Source: Bacteroidota bacterium (lineage in GTDB: Bacteria; Bacteroidota; Ignavibacteria; Ignavibacteriales; Ignavibacteriaceae). Taken from it: a DNA stretch of 64,000 nt. Below are positions 18,311 to 28,554 of the stretch, one piece after another; position 1 is the first letter of the stretch; the number at the start of each line of letters is the position of its first letter. Made by a program: the position numbers and the translations under genes. The DNA lies in contig JAKBMG010000113.1 of assembly GCA_021831685.1 (NCBI GenBank), forward strand, positions 1 through 64,000. The letters are read 5' to 3'. Under the pieces are notes generated by a model that ran no database searches, was not told where the DNA came from, and worked only from the letters and a program-made list of their open reading frames with translations.

Positions 18311-18577
18311 TTATTTTAAAAGCTTGTGGATAGCTTGACCAGCGAAACTTTGATAATTCAAAATTTTCTCAAGCTCAATTATGCGGGAGGTCTTCGTTGT
18401 AGAGTCTATAGCAATCGACTTAAAAAGATAATGCTTTTTATTGATGAACATTGTAAATGAATATCCGGATTCTGTAATTGAGTTAACTTTGTTAAATAAA
18501 AATCCGGCCAAATCAATTTTAATTGAAATCCATATAATCAAACTAAGAATTAGGATAGTTAGAAACACTTTTTTCAT
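18311..18577 (-). CDS. Small single-pass membrane protein of unknown function
   Basis: About 88 residues from the second ATG (MKKVFLTILILSLIIWISIK); a start three codons earlier is also possible. An N-terminal hydrophobic helix of about 18 residues is followed by a short polar domain rich in Ser, Thr and Ile. I do not recognise the family. It ends at a bidirectional terminator and faces gltA, which supports a real transcription unit. A plus-strand frame overlapping it lacks protein-like character. Confidence 0.5.
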   Translation of the reverse strand: MKKVFLTILILSLIIWISIKIDLAGFLFNKVNSITESGYSFTMFINKKHYLFKSIAIDSTTKTSRIIELEKILNYQSFAGQAIHKLLK

Positions 18578-18710
18578 CTTGAGCAAAATCTTTCTCTTCG
18601 TTTTTAACCTCTTTGTAATTTAAATAAAGTAAGTTTAAATAGAAAAGAGTAAAATTTCTTCTGTGATAACGAGTGAGGTTATGCGTATTTTTTGTCTAAA
18701 AGAATAAGTT

Positions 18711-19217
18711 ATGAATGAAAAAGCAAAATATTATGTAACGAAACTTCAGCTAAATCCACATCCGGAGGGAGGATATTATAAAGAGATCTATCGTTCGGGT
18801 GAGATTTATTTTGCTGAACACCTTCCAGGTAGATATTCCGGCGGGAGAAATTTTTCGACTTCAATTTATTTTTTGCTCGAAGGCAAACAAGTTTCTAAGT
18901 TTCACAAATTGAAGTCGGATGAACTCTGGCATTTTTATGACGGCACCAGCATTAAAATTTATATATTTAATGATTCCATGGGTCTTAGTGAAATTGTTCT
19001 TGGAAATAATTTGGATAAAGGTGAAATTTTCCAAATCGCTATTGAAAAAGAAAATTGGTTTGCAGCGGAAGTAATCGATAAATCTTCTTATTCGCTAATT
19101 GGCTGTACTGTGGCACCGGGGTTCGATTTTGCTGATTTTGAATTAGCAAATAGAAAAGAACTGGTTGAAAAATTTTCTCTTTATAGGGATTTAATAAAAC
19201 GATTTACGAATCCATAA
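18711..19217 (+). CDS. Cupin-superfamily protein (DUF985/cupin_5)
   Basis: 168 residues. The family start LQLNPHPEGGYYKEIYRS, the central FSTSIYFLLEGKQVSKFHKLKSDELWHF and the C-terminal LIGCTVAPGFDFADFELA match the DUF985 cupin pattern. The fold is a small beta barrel, often metal or sugar binding; the reaction is unknown. Cytoplasmic, standing alone between the small membrane protein and sprA. Confidence 0.85.
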   Translation: MNEKAKYYVTKLQLNPHPEGGYYKEIYRSGEIYFAEHLPGRYSGGRNFSTSIYFLLEGKQVSKFHKLKSDELWHFYDGTSIKIYIFNDSMGLSEIVLGNNLDKGEIFQIAIEKENWFAAEVIDKSSYSLIGCTVAPGFDFADFELANRKELVEKFSLYRDLIKRFTNP

Positions 19218-19481
19218 AATAGCAAAGCGGAAATGCTAAAAGTTAAAAATTGGTCGTAATAAATTGGGCGAAAAAAAATTTACCTTATAATAAATTCTTT
19301 ATTAACTTATGTTTTCAACCATTGTAAATAGTAAAATATCAAGGTTGATATTAAAGGCTAATTTGTATAATTTTTTCGTGCAAAAAAAATAAAATTGGAG
19401 GATGCATATAGTTATTTTCTACTAGTTTATTTTTATAAATATTTCGATTAAGGGCTACTTATCACTGATAGAATCATAAAA
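19218..19481. promoter_or_regulatory. Region upstream of sprA
   Basis: 264 very AT-rich bases with no gene and no strong hairpin. No ribosome binding site is visible before the sprA TTG start, which is common in Bacteroidota-type genomes. Confidence 0.3.
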
Positions 19482-22400
19482 TTGATTTGGGAGATTGTCC
19501 GTTTCTGCTTATTTGGAGCAGTTATATCTTATGCGGCAATAAATTTTGGCTTTGATTCTCCTTCCAATTCACAAGTTAATCAATCGTTCTGGATTAATGC
19601 AATCTTTAATTATAATTTGCATGAACAGGCAAAAAATAATAGAGTATCATATCAAAGCGCTTTATTGAACGGTAAAGAAAATTTGAAATCGATCAAGATT
19701 CCATTACCAACACAATCTGATTCCCTAAAAAACTCTTATGGAAATAAAGTTGAACAACCTCTCCTAAAAAATGATTCCACTTTGGCGCTTAATGATTCAC
19801 TCAAAATTGACTCGCTCAAAATTGATTCATTGGCGATAGACTCGACAGCAAGAATAAAATATTTTAAGTACACCCGCACCGATGTTCCATATGTTAAATT
19901 TAGCCTTGGAAATCAATCAGAATTCTTTGCCCAGCCCGCTCCGGGAATTTATAATAGAACCGTTACAATAGATTCAACAGGAAAGTTTGTTGAAATTAGA
20001 GAAACAACGGCAGGAAATGTATCTAAAGTTCTTCTCCGAATGCCAATTGACGAATATCTAAAACTAAGTCTTGCAAATAACCAACAGCAAATATGGAATA
20101 GACTTAATGATAACTATGTATATAAGGGTTCAAAAAAAGAACTAACCCAATTAATTAAAGATATTACTAACTTTGAAATTCCTCTTCCGAGTGTTGGTGT
20201 ATTAAGTATTTTCGGAAAACCAAAAATTAGTCTAAGAATCGGCGGTGCTGTTGATATCCATGCTGCCTGGAACAACTCAACCACTCAGGGAATTACTGCT
20301 TCAAATTTAGGAAATACTATTAACCAACCCGATTTTCAGCAGCAAGTCCAAATAAATGTAGACGGAACAATAGGTGACAAATTAAATATTAGCGCCGACT
20401 GGAATACGCAGCGTACTTTTGAATATCAAAATCAACTGAAAATTAAATATACCGGTTACGAGGATGAGATAATTCAAAGTATAGAAGCTGGAAACGTTTC
20501 TCTCGAAACCTCTCCCCTGGTAGGTGGAAGCGAAGCTTTATTTGGAATAAAAGCAAATTTTAAGCTTGGACCTCTTTCTTTGACCACTTTAGCAAGTCAG
20601 AAAAAAGGCGAAATTAAAACCGTTAACGTAAACAGCGGGACAACGTCTCAGAATTTTTCTATTAGAGCTTATAATTATGCTACTAATAATTATTTTCTTG
20701 ACACTGTTTATGCAAGCACAAATCCCAACTTGAATATGTTTAATAATTATTATGGAAAAGCTACTCCCGAGATAAATCCTAATTATCAAGTTGTGGATAT
20801 ACAGGTCTGGAAATCCCAAAGCGGTTTGGTTTACGATCCTTCAAAAGAAAGACAGGCTATTGCATATATAAATCTTCCCAGTTTAACTGCTCAGACTGTT
20901 GGTACAAGTCCCAATTATCCTGATGCATTCCGTTCGGATACCGTAAATCCAGTACCCGGTCAAACTGAAGTCGGAAGATTCGTCTTATTAACTCCCGATG
21001 TCGATTATACTCTGCACAAAGAAACAGGTTATATAACTTTCAATACTCAAATACAGGATCAGGATGTTATAGCAGTTGCTTACCGCATTGGCAACCCCAA
21101 CGGCTCACAGGATGATAGATTTTGTGGGGAGTTCTTAAATGCGGTTGCTGCAAACGACTCTTCAAAATTAGTTCTTAAGCTTGTAAAGCCTGCATATTTA
21201 AAACCCAGTATGACCGAAGCATGGAAGTTGTTGCTTAAAAACATCTATCCGATCGGAGGTGTAAATATTAAGCAAACTGGTTTTGTGTTCAATATAAAAT
21301 ATGAATCGCCGGGCGCAGACCCCGTAGTTGAGCTTCCTACCCAAAGTGGGTCAACTGTGCGTTTACTTAATGCCTTTGGTCTAGATAATTACGATGCAAG
21401 CGGTAATGCAAATCCGGATAATGTTTTTGACTGGCGCCCCGATCTTACTGTGCTTCCTGTTCAAGGTGAAATTATTTTTCCGACTTTAGAACCATTCGGA
21501 AAAAACTTCCCCTCTAGCATTCCCGACTCACTAAAGTTTCAGTCAGTATACGATACTATTGCTGCCGGCGCACAAAATGATAAAATTCATGACAAATGGG
21601 AATTAACCGGACAATTTTCCGGCGAGGCAAGCTCAACTTATCAGCTAGGATTTAACGTTGTGGAAAATTCCGTTAGAGTTACTCTCAACGGGAGAGAACT
21701 AACTCCAGGGGTGGATTACACTGTTGACTATAATGTTGGCCAATTAACAATTAGAAATGACGCGGCTTTAGTACCAGGCGCAAATTTAAGTATCACTTTT
21801 GAGCAAAACGACCTTTTCTCGCTTGCTTCAAAAACTCTTGTCGGTGCACGAGGATTAATTAACTTTTCCCCTAAAACAAAGCTTGGATTTTCAATTCTAA
21901 ATTTAAATCAGCAGACTCTTAGCGATAAAGTTAGGATTGGAGAAGAACCGTTAAGCAACACAATCATGGGGGTTGATTTTAATACAAGCGCCAATCTTCC
22001 TTTTTTAACTAATGCATTGGATAATGTAATCTCTACAAAGGAAATGTCTTCGCTTACACTTGCCGGAGAATATGCTTACATGAAACCTAATCCTAATACT
22101 AAAACAAGCAATATTCCGGATGACCACGGACAAAGCGTAGCTTATGTTGATGATTTTGAAGGAGCAAAAGTTTTAATACCTATAGGAGTTTCTTATACAG
22201 GTTGGAAAGATTTAAGTCCTCCGGATCAAATTCCTTCTCTTGCAGGCCTTAGTTCTCTGCAAAGGATGAATTATAAAGCCAAAAGTTTTTGGTATTCTAT
22301 TACTCCTTCCGATGTTCTTATCTCGGCTATTTGGGGTAACAGAAAAGATGCCGCTGCTGGACAACAACAAGAGCCTGTAATGGATTTTGTATTTATGCCG

Positions 22401-25400
22401 GATTCACCCGGGACTTACAACTATTACCCAAGTCTTCAAGACCCAAAGAAAAACTGGGGCGGAATGATGAAAGTGCTATCGTCAACTGCTAATGATTTAC
22501 AAGCCCAAAATATTCAGTACATAGAATTTTGGATGCAAGTTGAGCCTGGAACATCAACTAAGGATAGCATTTTTATTGACCTTGGTAGAATAAGCGAAGC
22601 TGTAATACCGGATAGAACTTTGCATACGGAGGATATTAATCATAATGGAATCCTTGCGCCGGGCGCAGATATCGGTATTGATGGAATGAATGACGCTCAG
22701 GAAAGGGCAGCATATCCCAATTCTCATAATAATGCTGACCCTAGCGGTGATAATTTCGCTTTGAATACAAATCTCCCGAATAATGATATTATGAAATGGT
22801 ATAATGTCAACGGCACGGAAGGTAATGCAGTCCTAACGGATATAGGGCGTATTCCCGATACCGAAGATTTAAATGGTAACGGTAATCTTGATTTGGTAAA
22901 TAGCTATTTTAGATATGCTATTCCTTTAGATACAAATAAAAACACAAATCCATATATTGCTGGAGGTGGAGATAACGCTAATTGGTATTTGTACCGGATA
23001 CCGTTAAAAGATACTTCCTTAACTGTGGGGCAACCGAGCTTTTCCGATGTAGAATTTATCCGGTTGTTTGCAGCCGGAGTTAGCGACATTGTTCATTTAA
23101 GATTTGCCGAGTTTAATCTTTCAGGTAATCAATGGCAAAATACTGTGTACAATGACTCAACATTATCTGTTTCGGTTGTAAACGTTGAAGATAATCTTGA
23201 CTATTATAGTCCCCCCGGTGTTACAAGACCGATTGATCCGACACAAACTACAACAACAGTTCGACTCAACGAACAATCTTTAAGCTTAACCCTGACAGAT
23301 TTACCTGCGGGACAATCCCGTGAAGCCGTTAAATATTTATACAAACCGCTCGATGTTTTTAATTACAGGGAAATGAAATTATTTATTCACGGCGATGATA
23401 AACCAAATTCGTTTTCAGATAATATATCAGATACTTCAAGCGGAAGCTATACTTCCGAGGTTTATTTAAAATTTGGAACTGACAGCTCTAATTATTATGA
23501 ATATCGGCAGCCCGTTAAGCCCGGCTGGAATGATGTTGATATTATCTTTAGTGATTTGACCGCCTTAAAACAGAACCTGGATAGTGTAACAACCGTTGCA
23601 AGATTTTTCATTGGTCAAAGCGGTGCTTCCTATGCTGTTAGAGGGAAACCTACTCTCACTGCTGTAAAATATTTAACGCTAGGAATAACAAACAGAACAA
23701 ACAATACTAATAAGCCGCGTTACGTCTCCGGTACTGTTTGGGTGGATGAATTAAGAGTTATCGGTGCGGACAACCACCCTGGTTCGGCTTATACATTTTC
23801 TACGTCGTTTAAACTTGCCGATTTGTTGACTGTAAACTTCAATATTAGTCATACAGACCCCTATTTCCATCCCCTATCAAGCCAGTATGGCTCAAGAATG
23901 GACTCTAAAAATTGGAGTCTATCTACAAATATTGATCTTCTAAAATTAATCCCATTTCATATGCCCGGCAGTAATTTATCATTAAATTATTCTCATACGG
24001 AATCTGTCGGGAAACCGCAGTATTTGCCAGGTACTGATATAAACATAAATTCCGCTGCATTGCAAAGGCAAATTGCAATTAACGACACCGTTAATACACA
24101 TCAAAAAATTACTCAAAGCGCTAAGCAATTAATATCATCAGCACAAACAGTAAATATATCAGACTCCTATTCGGCTTCAGGTATTACGTTGAAAATTCCG
24201 ACTTCTCTTTGGTTTATTCGAGATACATTTAACGCCATGTCTTTGGGATTTAATTATAATAAGTCATTCAGTAGAAGCCCAACCGTTTTGTCAAATCTAA
24301 GCTGGCAGTGGAATGCAAATTTCAATTATGGTCTTAATTTTAGCCCTGATGATTATTTATCACTTGTTAAAATTCCAGTCATAGGAACGATCCTTAGCTT
24401 CTTTAAGGATTACAGAGATTTAAAGTTATATTATGCACCTCAAAATTTCTCCTTAAATGTTACTGCAAGCAGATCCAGGAATACTAATGTCGCAAGTCCG
24501 GTAAATAATATTTTTTATACGCCAATTATTTCCAGAAACTTTTCAACTTCTCGCGGCTTCAACATGGCATGGAAACTTACTGATGGAGGATTTCTTAACC
24601 TTGCGACAAATTACAGCATGAATATTAGCTCTTCATTAGCATTTTTGGAAACGGACGCTAATAATAACCAGCGTCCTGAAAGTTATATTTGGAAAGAAAT
24701 TTTGACACATGCTTTTTTTGGTAATGATTTTCTATACCAGCAGAATTTAAGCGTCACTTCAAATCCAAGACTACCTTCACTATGGAATATTAGCCAATAT
24801 TTTTCGATAAACGCATCATATAATGTTTCTTATCAATGGGGAAATAACTTCAGCCAGCAGCAAGCTGGAAGAAGTGCCGGATATAATTCAAAGGCATCGG
24901 TGGGAGTTACACTTAGGTTAAAATCTTTGATGGACCCGCTTTTTGCCGAACCTAATTCATCGAATCCAAGTCAAAATTCTATTCAATCAAACTTGCAATT
25001 AGAAAGAGAAAGAAATATTCAAGAGGAGTTACGAAGAAATGAATTAAATAATCAGAAAAAAGCCGGAATCAAAAATCCAGTTCCTTCCAATCCTAATTTA
25101 GCTATAAAAGATACGGCGGTTGTTCATGATTCTTTACAGGCCAAGAAATTGGGTAAATCTGAAATTCTAAGGAAAGGTTTTGATGTTGTTAAAACAGTTG
25201 TTAGAGTGCTTTTATTCGATTACGAATCGATTGCCTTAAATTTTAGTAATAGTAACAGCCTTTCAAAATCCGGGATTGAAGGCCAAGGTACAGGCTTCAA
25301 TAATTTCTTGGGTTTGTCTTTCAACCAGAATAACGGACCCTCAAGAACTTTTATGCTTGGATTGAGCGGTACTGTCGGAAGGCGCGTTTCCGGTGTTACT

Positions 25401-26420
25401 TTGCAGGATGTATTTTCACAAAGCAACGATCTATCCTTCAGCACTTCTAAACCCCTGTGGGAAGGAGCTAAAATTGATTTAAATTGGAGAGTCGGCTGGT
25501 CCATGAATAAAAGCACTTCGCTTACGGCAGACTCTACTACAGGAAATATTGCTATTCAATCAATGAGTTCAAGCGGGACTATAACACGTTCATTCTTTTC
25601 ACTGCCTCCGGTTTTCTTTTTGAGCGCACTAAAGAGCGGAATAAAAAGAGTCCACGAATTATATGATCCTCAAGCATCTAACCCCTCTCAAAATCTATCC
25701 GATGCTTTTACGCAAGGATTTGAAACTTTACCTATTTTTTCGAGATTTAGTTTCTTAAAAAACTTTGCTAGCTACATTCCGCGACCGAACTGGTCAATTT
25801 CCTGGGATGGATTGGAAAAATTTTATCCGTTCAAATCATTTGCGCAAAGGGTTTCGTTTGAACATGCTTACTCTTCTACTTACTCAGAAGGTTGGTACAT
25901 TTCTCCCGATGGGACAAGAATAACACAATCTCAAAGAATTGACTACGGCTTTACACCGCTTGTCGGTTTGAATTTTACTTTTGGACAATTGTGGAAGGGA
26001 AATTTAACGAGCAGTATAAAATACTCTACTCACTCGACTTTTGATCTTGGAGTCTCAACTTCAAATATAACCGAAGCATTCTCACGCGATATTGGTATAA
26101 CTGCCGGTTATACCAAATCTGGTTTCGAGCTTCCGATATTCGGAATTTCATTAAAGAATGATATTGAGTTCAGTTTCTCATATACTAATTCTCAAACATC
26201 AACAGTTTTATACAATATGGATAACTACACAGACAGCGGAACGCCGCAAGATGGCACTAACAGAATTTCAATCGAACCTCGCGTGAAATATACAATAAGT
26301 TCAAAAGTAACCATCGCAATTTTTTACACTCGATCTTCTGTTGAACCCGTCGGCGCTTCAAGAATTCCGCCGACTACTACGAATCAAGCCGGGTTAGATG
26401 TTCATATTTCAATTCAATAA
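19482..26420 (+). CDS. sprA: SprA, outer-membrane translocon of the type IX secretion system
   Basis: 2312 residues starting at TTG with a hydrophobic N-terminal segment (about 5-25). A low-complexity Asp-Ser linker with the repeat LKIDS lies at about 108-122. The first SprA block contains IPLPSVGVLSIFGKPKISLR and GGAVDIHAAWN. Two near-repeat modules end in YTVDYNVGQLTIRNDA-type strands, and a very long beta-rich region reaches the C-terminal FGISLKNDIEFSFSYTNSQTS. SprA forms a 36-strand barrel that passes folded cargo across the outer membrane. The gene order sprA then porX, and the GH16 cargo nearby, support the call. Confidence 0.95.
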   Translation: MIWEIVRFCLFGAVISYAAINFGFDSPSNSQVNQSFWINAIFNYNLHEQAKNNRVSYQSALLNGKENLKSIKIPLPTQSDSLKNSYGNKVEQPLLKNDSTLALNDSLKIDSLKIDSLAIDSTARIKYFKYTRTDVPYVKFSLGNQSEFFAQPAPGIYNRTVTIDSTGKFVEIRETTAGNVSKVLLRMPIDEYLKLSLANNQQQIWNRLNDNYVYKGSKKELTQLIKDITNFEIPLPSVGVLSIFGKPKISLRIGGAVDIHAAWNNSTTQGITASNLGNTINQPDFQQQVQINVDGTIGDKLNISADWNTQRTFEYQNQLKIKYTGYEDEIIQSIEAGNVSLETSPLVGGSEALFGIKANFKLGPLSLTTLASQKKGEIKTVNVNSGTTSQNFSIRAYNYATNNYFLDTVYASTNPNLNMFNNYYGKATPEINPNYQVVDIQVWKSQSGLVYDPSKERQAIAYINLPSLTAQTVGTSPNYPDAFRSDTVNPVPGQTEVGRFVLLTPDVDYTLHKETGYITFNTQIQDQDVIAVAYRIGNPNGSQDDRFCGEFLNAVAANDSSKLVLKLVKPAYLKPSMTEAWKLLLKNIYPIGGVNIKQTGFVFNIKYESPGADPVVELPTQSGSTVRLLNAFGLDNYDASGNANPDNVFDWRPDLTVLPVQGEIIFPTLEPFGKNFPSSIPDSLKFQSVYDTIAAGAQNDKIHDKWELTGQFSGEASSTYQLGFNVVENSVRVTLNGRELTPGVDYTVDYNVGQLTIRNDAALVPGANLSITFEQNDLFSLASKTLVGARGLINFSPKTKLGFSILNLNQQTLSDKVRIGEEPLSNTIMGVDFNTSANLPFLTNALDNVISTKEMSSLTLAGEYAYMKPNPNTKTSNIPDDHGQSVAYVDDFEGAKVLIPIGVSYTGWKDLSPPDQIPSLAGLSSLQRMNYKAKSFWYSITPSDVLISAIWGNRKDAAAGQQQEPVMDFVFMPDSPGTYNYYPSLQDPKKNWGGMMKVLSSTANDLQAQNIQYIEFWMQVEPGTSTKDSIFIDLGRISEAVIPDRTLHTEDINHNGILAPGADIGIDGMNDAQERAAYPNSHNNADPSGDNFALNTNLPNNDIMKWYNVNGTEGNAVLTDIGRIPDTEDLNGNGNLDLVNSYFRYAIPLDTNKNTNPYIAGGGDNANWYLYRIPLKDTSLTVGQPSFSDVEFIRLFAAGVSDIVHLRFAEFNLSGNQWQNTVYNDSTLSVSVVNVEDNLDYYSPPGVTRPIDPTQTTTTVRLNEQSLSLTLTDLPAGQSREAVKYLYKPLDVFNYREMKLFIHGDDKPNSFSDNISDTSSGSYTSEVYLKFGTDSSNYYEYRQPVKPGWNDVDIIFSDLTALKQNLDSVTTVARFFIGQSGASYAVRGKPTLTAVKYLTLGITNRTNNTNKPRYVSGTVWVDELRVIGADNHPGSAYTFSTSFKLADLLTVNFNISHTDPYFHPLSSQYGSRMDSKNWSLSTNIDLLKLIPFHMPGSNLSLNYSHTESVGKPQYLPGTDININSAALQRQIAINDTVNTHQKITQSAKQLISSAQTVNISDSYSASGITLKIPTSLWFIRDTFNAMSLGFNYNKSFSRSPTVLSNLSWQWNANFNYGLNFSPDDYLSLVKIPVIGTILSFFKDYRDLKLYYAPQNFSLNVTASRSRNTNVASPVNNIFYTPIISRNFSTSRGFNMAWKLTDGGFLNLATNYSMNISSSLAFLETDANNNQRPESYIWKEILTHAFFGNDFLYQQNLSVTSNPRLPSLWNISQYFSINASYNVSYQWGNNFSQQQAGRSAGYNSKASVGVTLRLKSLMDPLFAEPNSSNPSQNSIQSNLQLERERNIQEELRRNELNNQKKAGIKNPVPSNPNLAIKDTAVVHDSLQAKKLGKSEILRKGFDVVKTVVRVLLFDYESIALNFSNSNSLSKSGIEGQGTGFNNFLGLSFNQNNGPSRTFMLGLSGTVGRRVSGVTLQDVFSQSNDLSFSTSKPLWEGAKIDLNWRVGWSMNKSTSLTADSTTGNIAIQSMSSSGTITRSFFSLPPVFFLSALKSGIKRVHELYDPQASNPSQNLSDAFTQGFETLPIFSRFSFLKNFASYIPRPNWSISWDGLEKFYPFKSFAQRVSFEHAYSSTYSEGWYISPDGTRITQSQRIDYGFTPLVGLNFTFGQLWKGNLTSSIKYSTHSTFDLGVSTSNITEAFSRDIGITAGYTKSGFELPIFGISLKNDIEFSFSYTNSQTSTVLYNMDNYTDSGTPQDGTNRISIEPRVKYTISSKVTIAIFYTRSSVEPVGASRIPPTTTNQAGLDVHISIQ

Positions 26421-26554
26421 TGCACACAAAATAGATTAAATTATTAGAATCATTGTGTGATTAAAAGTTCTGGTTTGGAAAAATTTCTTTGGTAAATTTT
26501 GAATAGCGATTTTATCCAGGTATTAAAATCAATTAAACTAAACGAAAGATTGTA

Positions 26555-28123
26555 ATGAAAGAAAAAAGGATTTTATGGGTTGATGACGAGATAGAATTAT
26601 TCCGTTCGCACATAATTTTTTTATCTGAAAAAGGTTATGTCGTTGACACAGCGACAAATGGGGAAGACGCTGTCTCTTCGGTTAAAGAAAACGAATATGA
26701 TCTAATTTTCCTTGATGAAATGATGGCCGGAATGGGCGGGCTTGAGACTCTAAGCATGATCAAAGAATTGAATGTAAATATTCCTGTTGTTATGATTACG
26801 AAAAGTGAAGAAGAAAGTTTAATGGATGAAGCCATCGGTGGGAAAATTGCAGACTATTTGACCAAACCTGTTAACCCGAGTCAAGTTCTTCTTGTTTGCA
26901 AAAAGATTCTTGAAGGAAAAAGAATTACTAGCCAATATGCGGCAAAGGATTATCTTTCAGACTTTAATGAAATTTCGCGCGCATTCTTAAATCAAATGGA
27001 CTTTGCAGAATGGATTGAAATTTATTTAAAGCTTGTTAATTGGGATGTTGAACTTGATACTCATCCGGAAATAAATTTACGCCAGTCGCTCAATGATCAA
27101 AAGAAAGAAGGTAATAAAGAATTTTCAAGATTCGTTGAGAGAAATTATAGAAAATGGATTACTTCACCCGGCGATATTGATACGCCGCTTCTTTCACCAC
27201 AGATATCTCAAAAATATGTTCTTAACCATCTTCAAGAACCAAATATTTCTGTTTTCTATTTTATTATCGATTGCCTGCGACTTGACCAGTGGCTTTTGAT
27301 GGAAAAACATCTAACAGAATATTTCAAAATCGATAAAGAATATTATTTTGCAATTCTTCCGACGGCAACACCGTATGCAAGAAATTCGATTTTCAGCGGT
27401 CTTTATCCTTCCGAAATTGAAAAAAATTATCCTCAATACTGGTCTAGTGGGGATGATGAAGAAAAGAGTATGAATAAATATGAAAAAGAATTGCTCCAAC
27501 TCCTTTTGGATAGAAAGAAAATAAAACTGCGAAATGAATTGAAGTATATCAAAATAATTGATCCCGAAGTGGGAAGAAATTTTGAGCAGAATATTCTTTC
27601 ATATCAGCACACACATCTTACGGCTATTGTTGTAAACTTCCTCGATATGATTGCTCATGGTCGCTCCGATTCCGATTTATTAAAAGAAATTGCTCCGGAC
27701 GAACCCGCTTACCGGTCATTAACCGATAGCTGGTTTAAACATTCCTCTTTGCTGGCTACTTTCAAAGCTCTTGCTAATCTAAAAAATGTAAAAATAGTTA
27801 TTACTACTGACCACGGCAGCATTCGATCTATGCGAGGCGCCAAAGTCCTAGGCGATAAAGAAGCCGCAGTAAATTTAAGATTTAAATACGGAAGAAATCT
27901 TAAAGTCGATGAAAAGCATGCTGTATATGTAAAAAATCCGGATGAATTTAAATTACCGCGCCGCGGCGTTACTGTAAATTATATTATTGCCAAGGAAGAT
28001 TATTATTTTGTCTATCCTACCGACTACCATAAATATTTGACATATTACAAAGATACTTTTCAGCACGGGGGAATTTCTATGGAAGAAATGATTTTACCAA
28101 TTATAACAATGGAACCAAAATAA
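26555..28123 (+). CDS. porX: PorX-type response regulator with PglZ phosphatase domain
   Basis: 522 residues. The receiver domain (1-120) has the acidic pair DD at 10-11, phospho-acceptor D54 in IFLDEMMAG, and the lysine in LTKPVNP. A helical linker is followed by a PglZ/alkaline-phosphatase-like domain with IDCLRLDQW, LPTATPYARNSIFSGLYP (nucleophile Thr), VNFLDMIAHGRSD and ITTDHGSIR (metal ligands). PorX controls type IX secretion genes with PorY and a sigma factor. It lies 134 bases after sprA. It starts a close run of genes through panC, all with gaps under 11 bases or overlaps. Confidence 0.93.
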   Translation: MKEKRILWVDDEIELFRSHIIFLSEKGYVVDTATNGEDAVSSVKENEYDLIFLDEMMAGMGGLETLSMIKELNVNIPVVMITKSEEESLMDEAIGGKIADYLTKPVNPSQVLLVCKKILEGKRITSQYAAKDYLSDFNEISRAFLNQMDFAEWIEIYLKLVNWDVELDTHPEINLRQSLNDQKKEGNKEFSRFVERNYRKWITSPGDIDTPLLSPQISQKYVLNHLQEPNISVFYFIIDCLRLDQWLLMEKHLTEYFKIDKEYYFAILPTATPYARNSIFSGLYPSEIEKNYPQYWSSGDDEEKSMNKYEKELLQLLLDRKKIKLRNELKYIKIIDPEVGRNFEQNILSYQHTHLTAIVVNFLDMIAHGRSDSDLLKEIAPDEPAYRSLTDSWFKHSSLLATFKALANLKNVKIVITTDHGSIRSMRGAKVLGDKEAAVNLRFKYGRNLKVDEKHAVYVKNPDEFKLPRRGVTVNYIIAKEDYYFVYPTDYHKYLTYYKDTFQHGGISMEEMILPIITMEPK

Positions 28124-28125
28124 AA

Positions 28126-28554
28126 GTGAACTTCCCATTTACAAAGAAAGTTTTTACCGAAGATGATACAATAAATCTTGCCGGTGAATTTGTTAATTAC
28201 ATCTCATCTGGAGATGTAATTGTTCTGAACGGTAATCTTGGAGCAGGTAAAACTTTTTTTATTAAGCATACTTTAAAAATATTTGGAGTAAATAACGTAA
28301 CTTCTCCAACTTTTGCCATCGTAAATGAGTATTCCGGTAAGTTCAAAGTATTTCATTTTGATTTTTACCGGGTAAATAACGTCTCCGAGCTTTTTGATAT
28401 TGGGATCAATGATTATTTTAACGATGATAGTGTGGTAATTTTTATTGAATGGGGTAATTTGATCCCCGTTATTTTACCAAAAAAAAGATTTGAAGTAAAT
28501 ATTACCTTAAACGATGATCTTTCGAGAGACTTTAATTTTATAAAATATGAATGA
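28126..28554 (+). CDS. tsaE: tRNA threonylcarbamoyladenosine biosynthesis ATPase TsaE
   Basis: 142 residues from a GTG start two bases after porX. Walker A is GNLGAGKT (36-43); TSPTFAIVNEY is the conserved switch, and FIEWGNLIP the family C-terminal motif. TsaE works with TsaB and TsaD to place t6A on tRNAs reading ANN codons. It overlaps tsaB by eight bases. Confidence 0.93.
   Translation: MNFPFTKKVFTEDDTINLAGEFVNYISSGDVIVLNGNLGAGKTFFIKHTLKIFGVNNVTSPTFAIVNEYSGKFKVFHFDFYRVNNVSELFDIGINDYFNDDSVVIFIEWGNLIPVILPKKRFEVNITLNDDLSRDFNFIKYE

Noticed and set aside
18441-18623. 60-residue plus-strand frame across the small membrane protein gene
   Set aside because: The opposite frame has a clean membrane helix, a start and a terminator; this one looks like its shadow.
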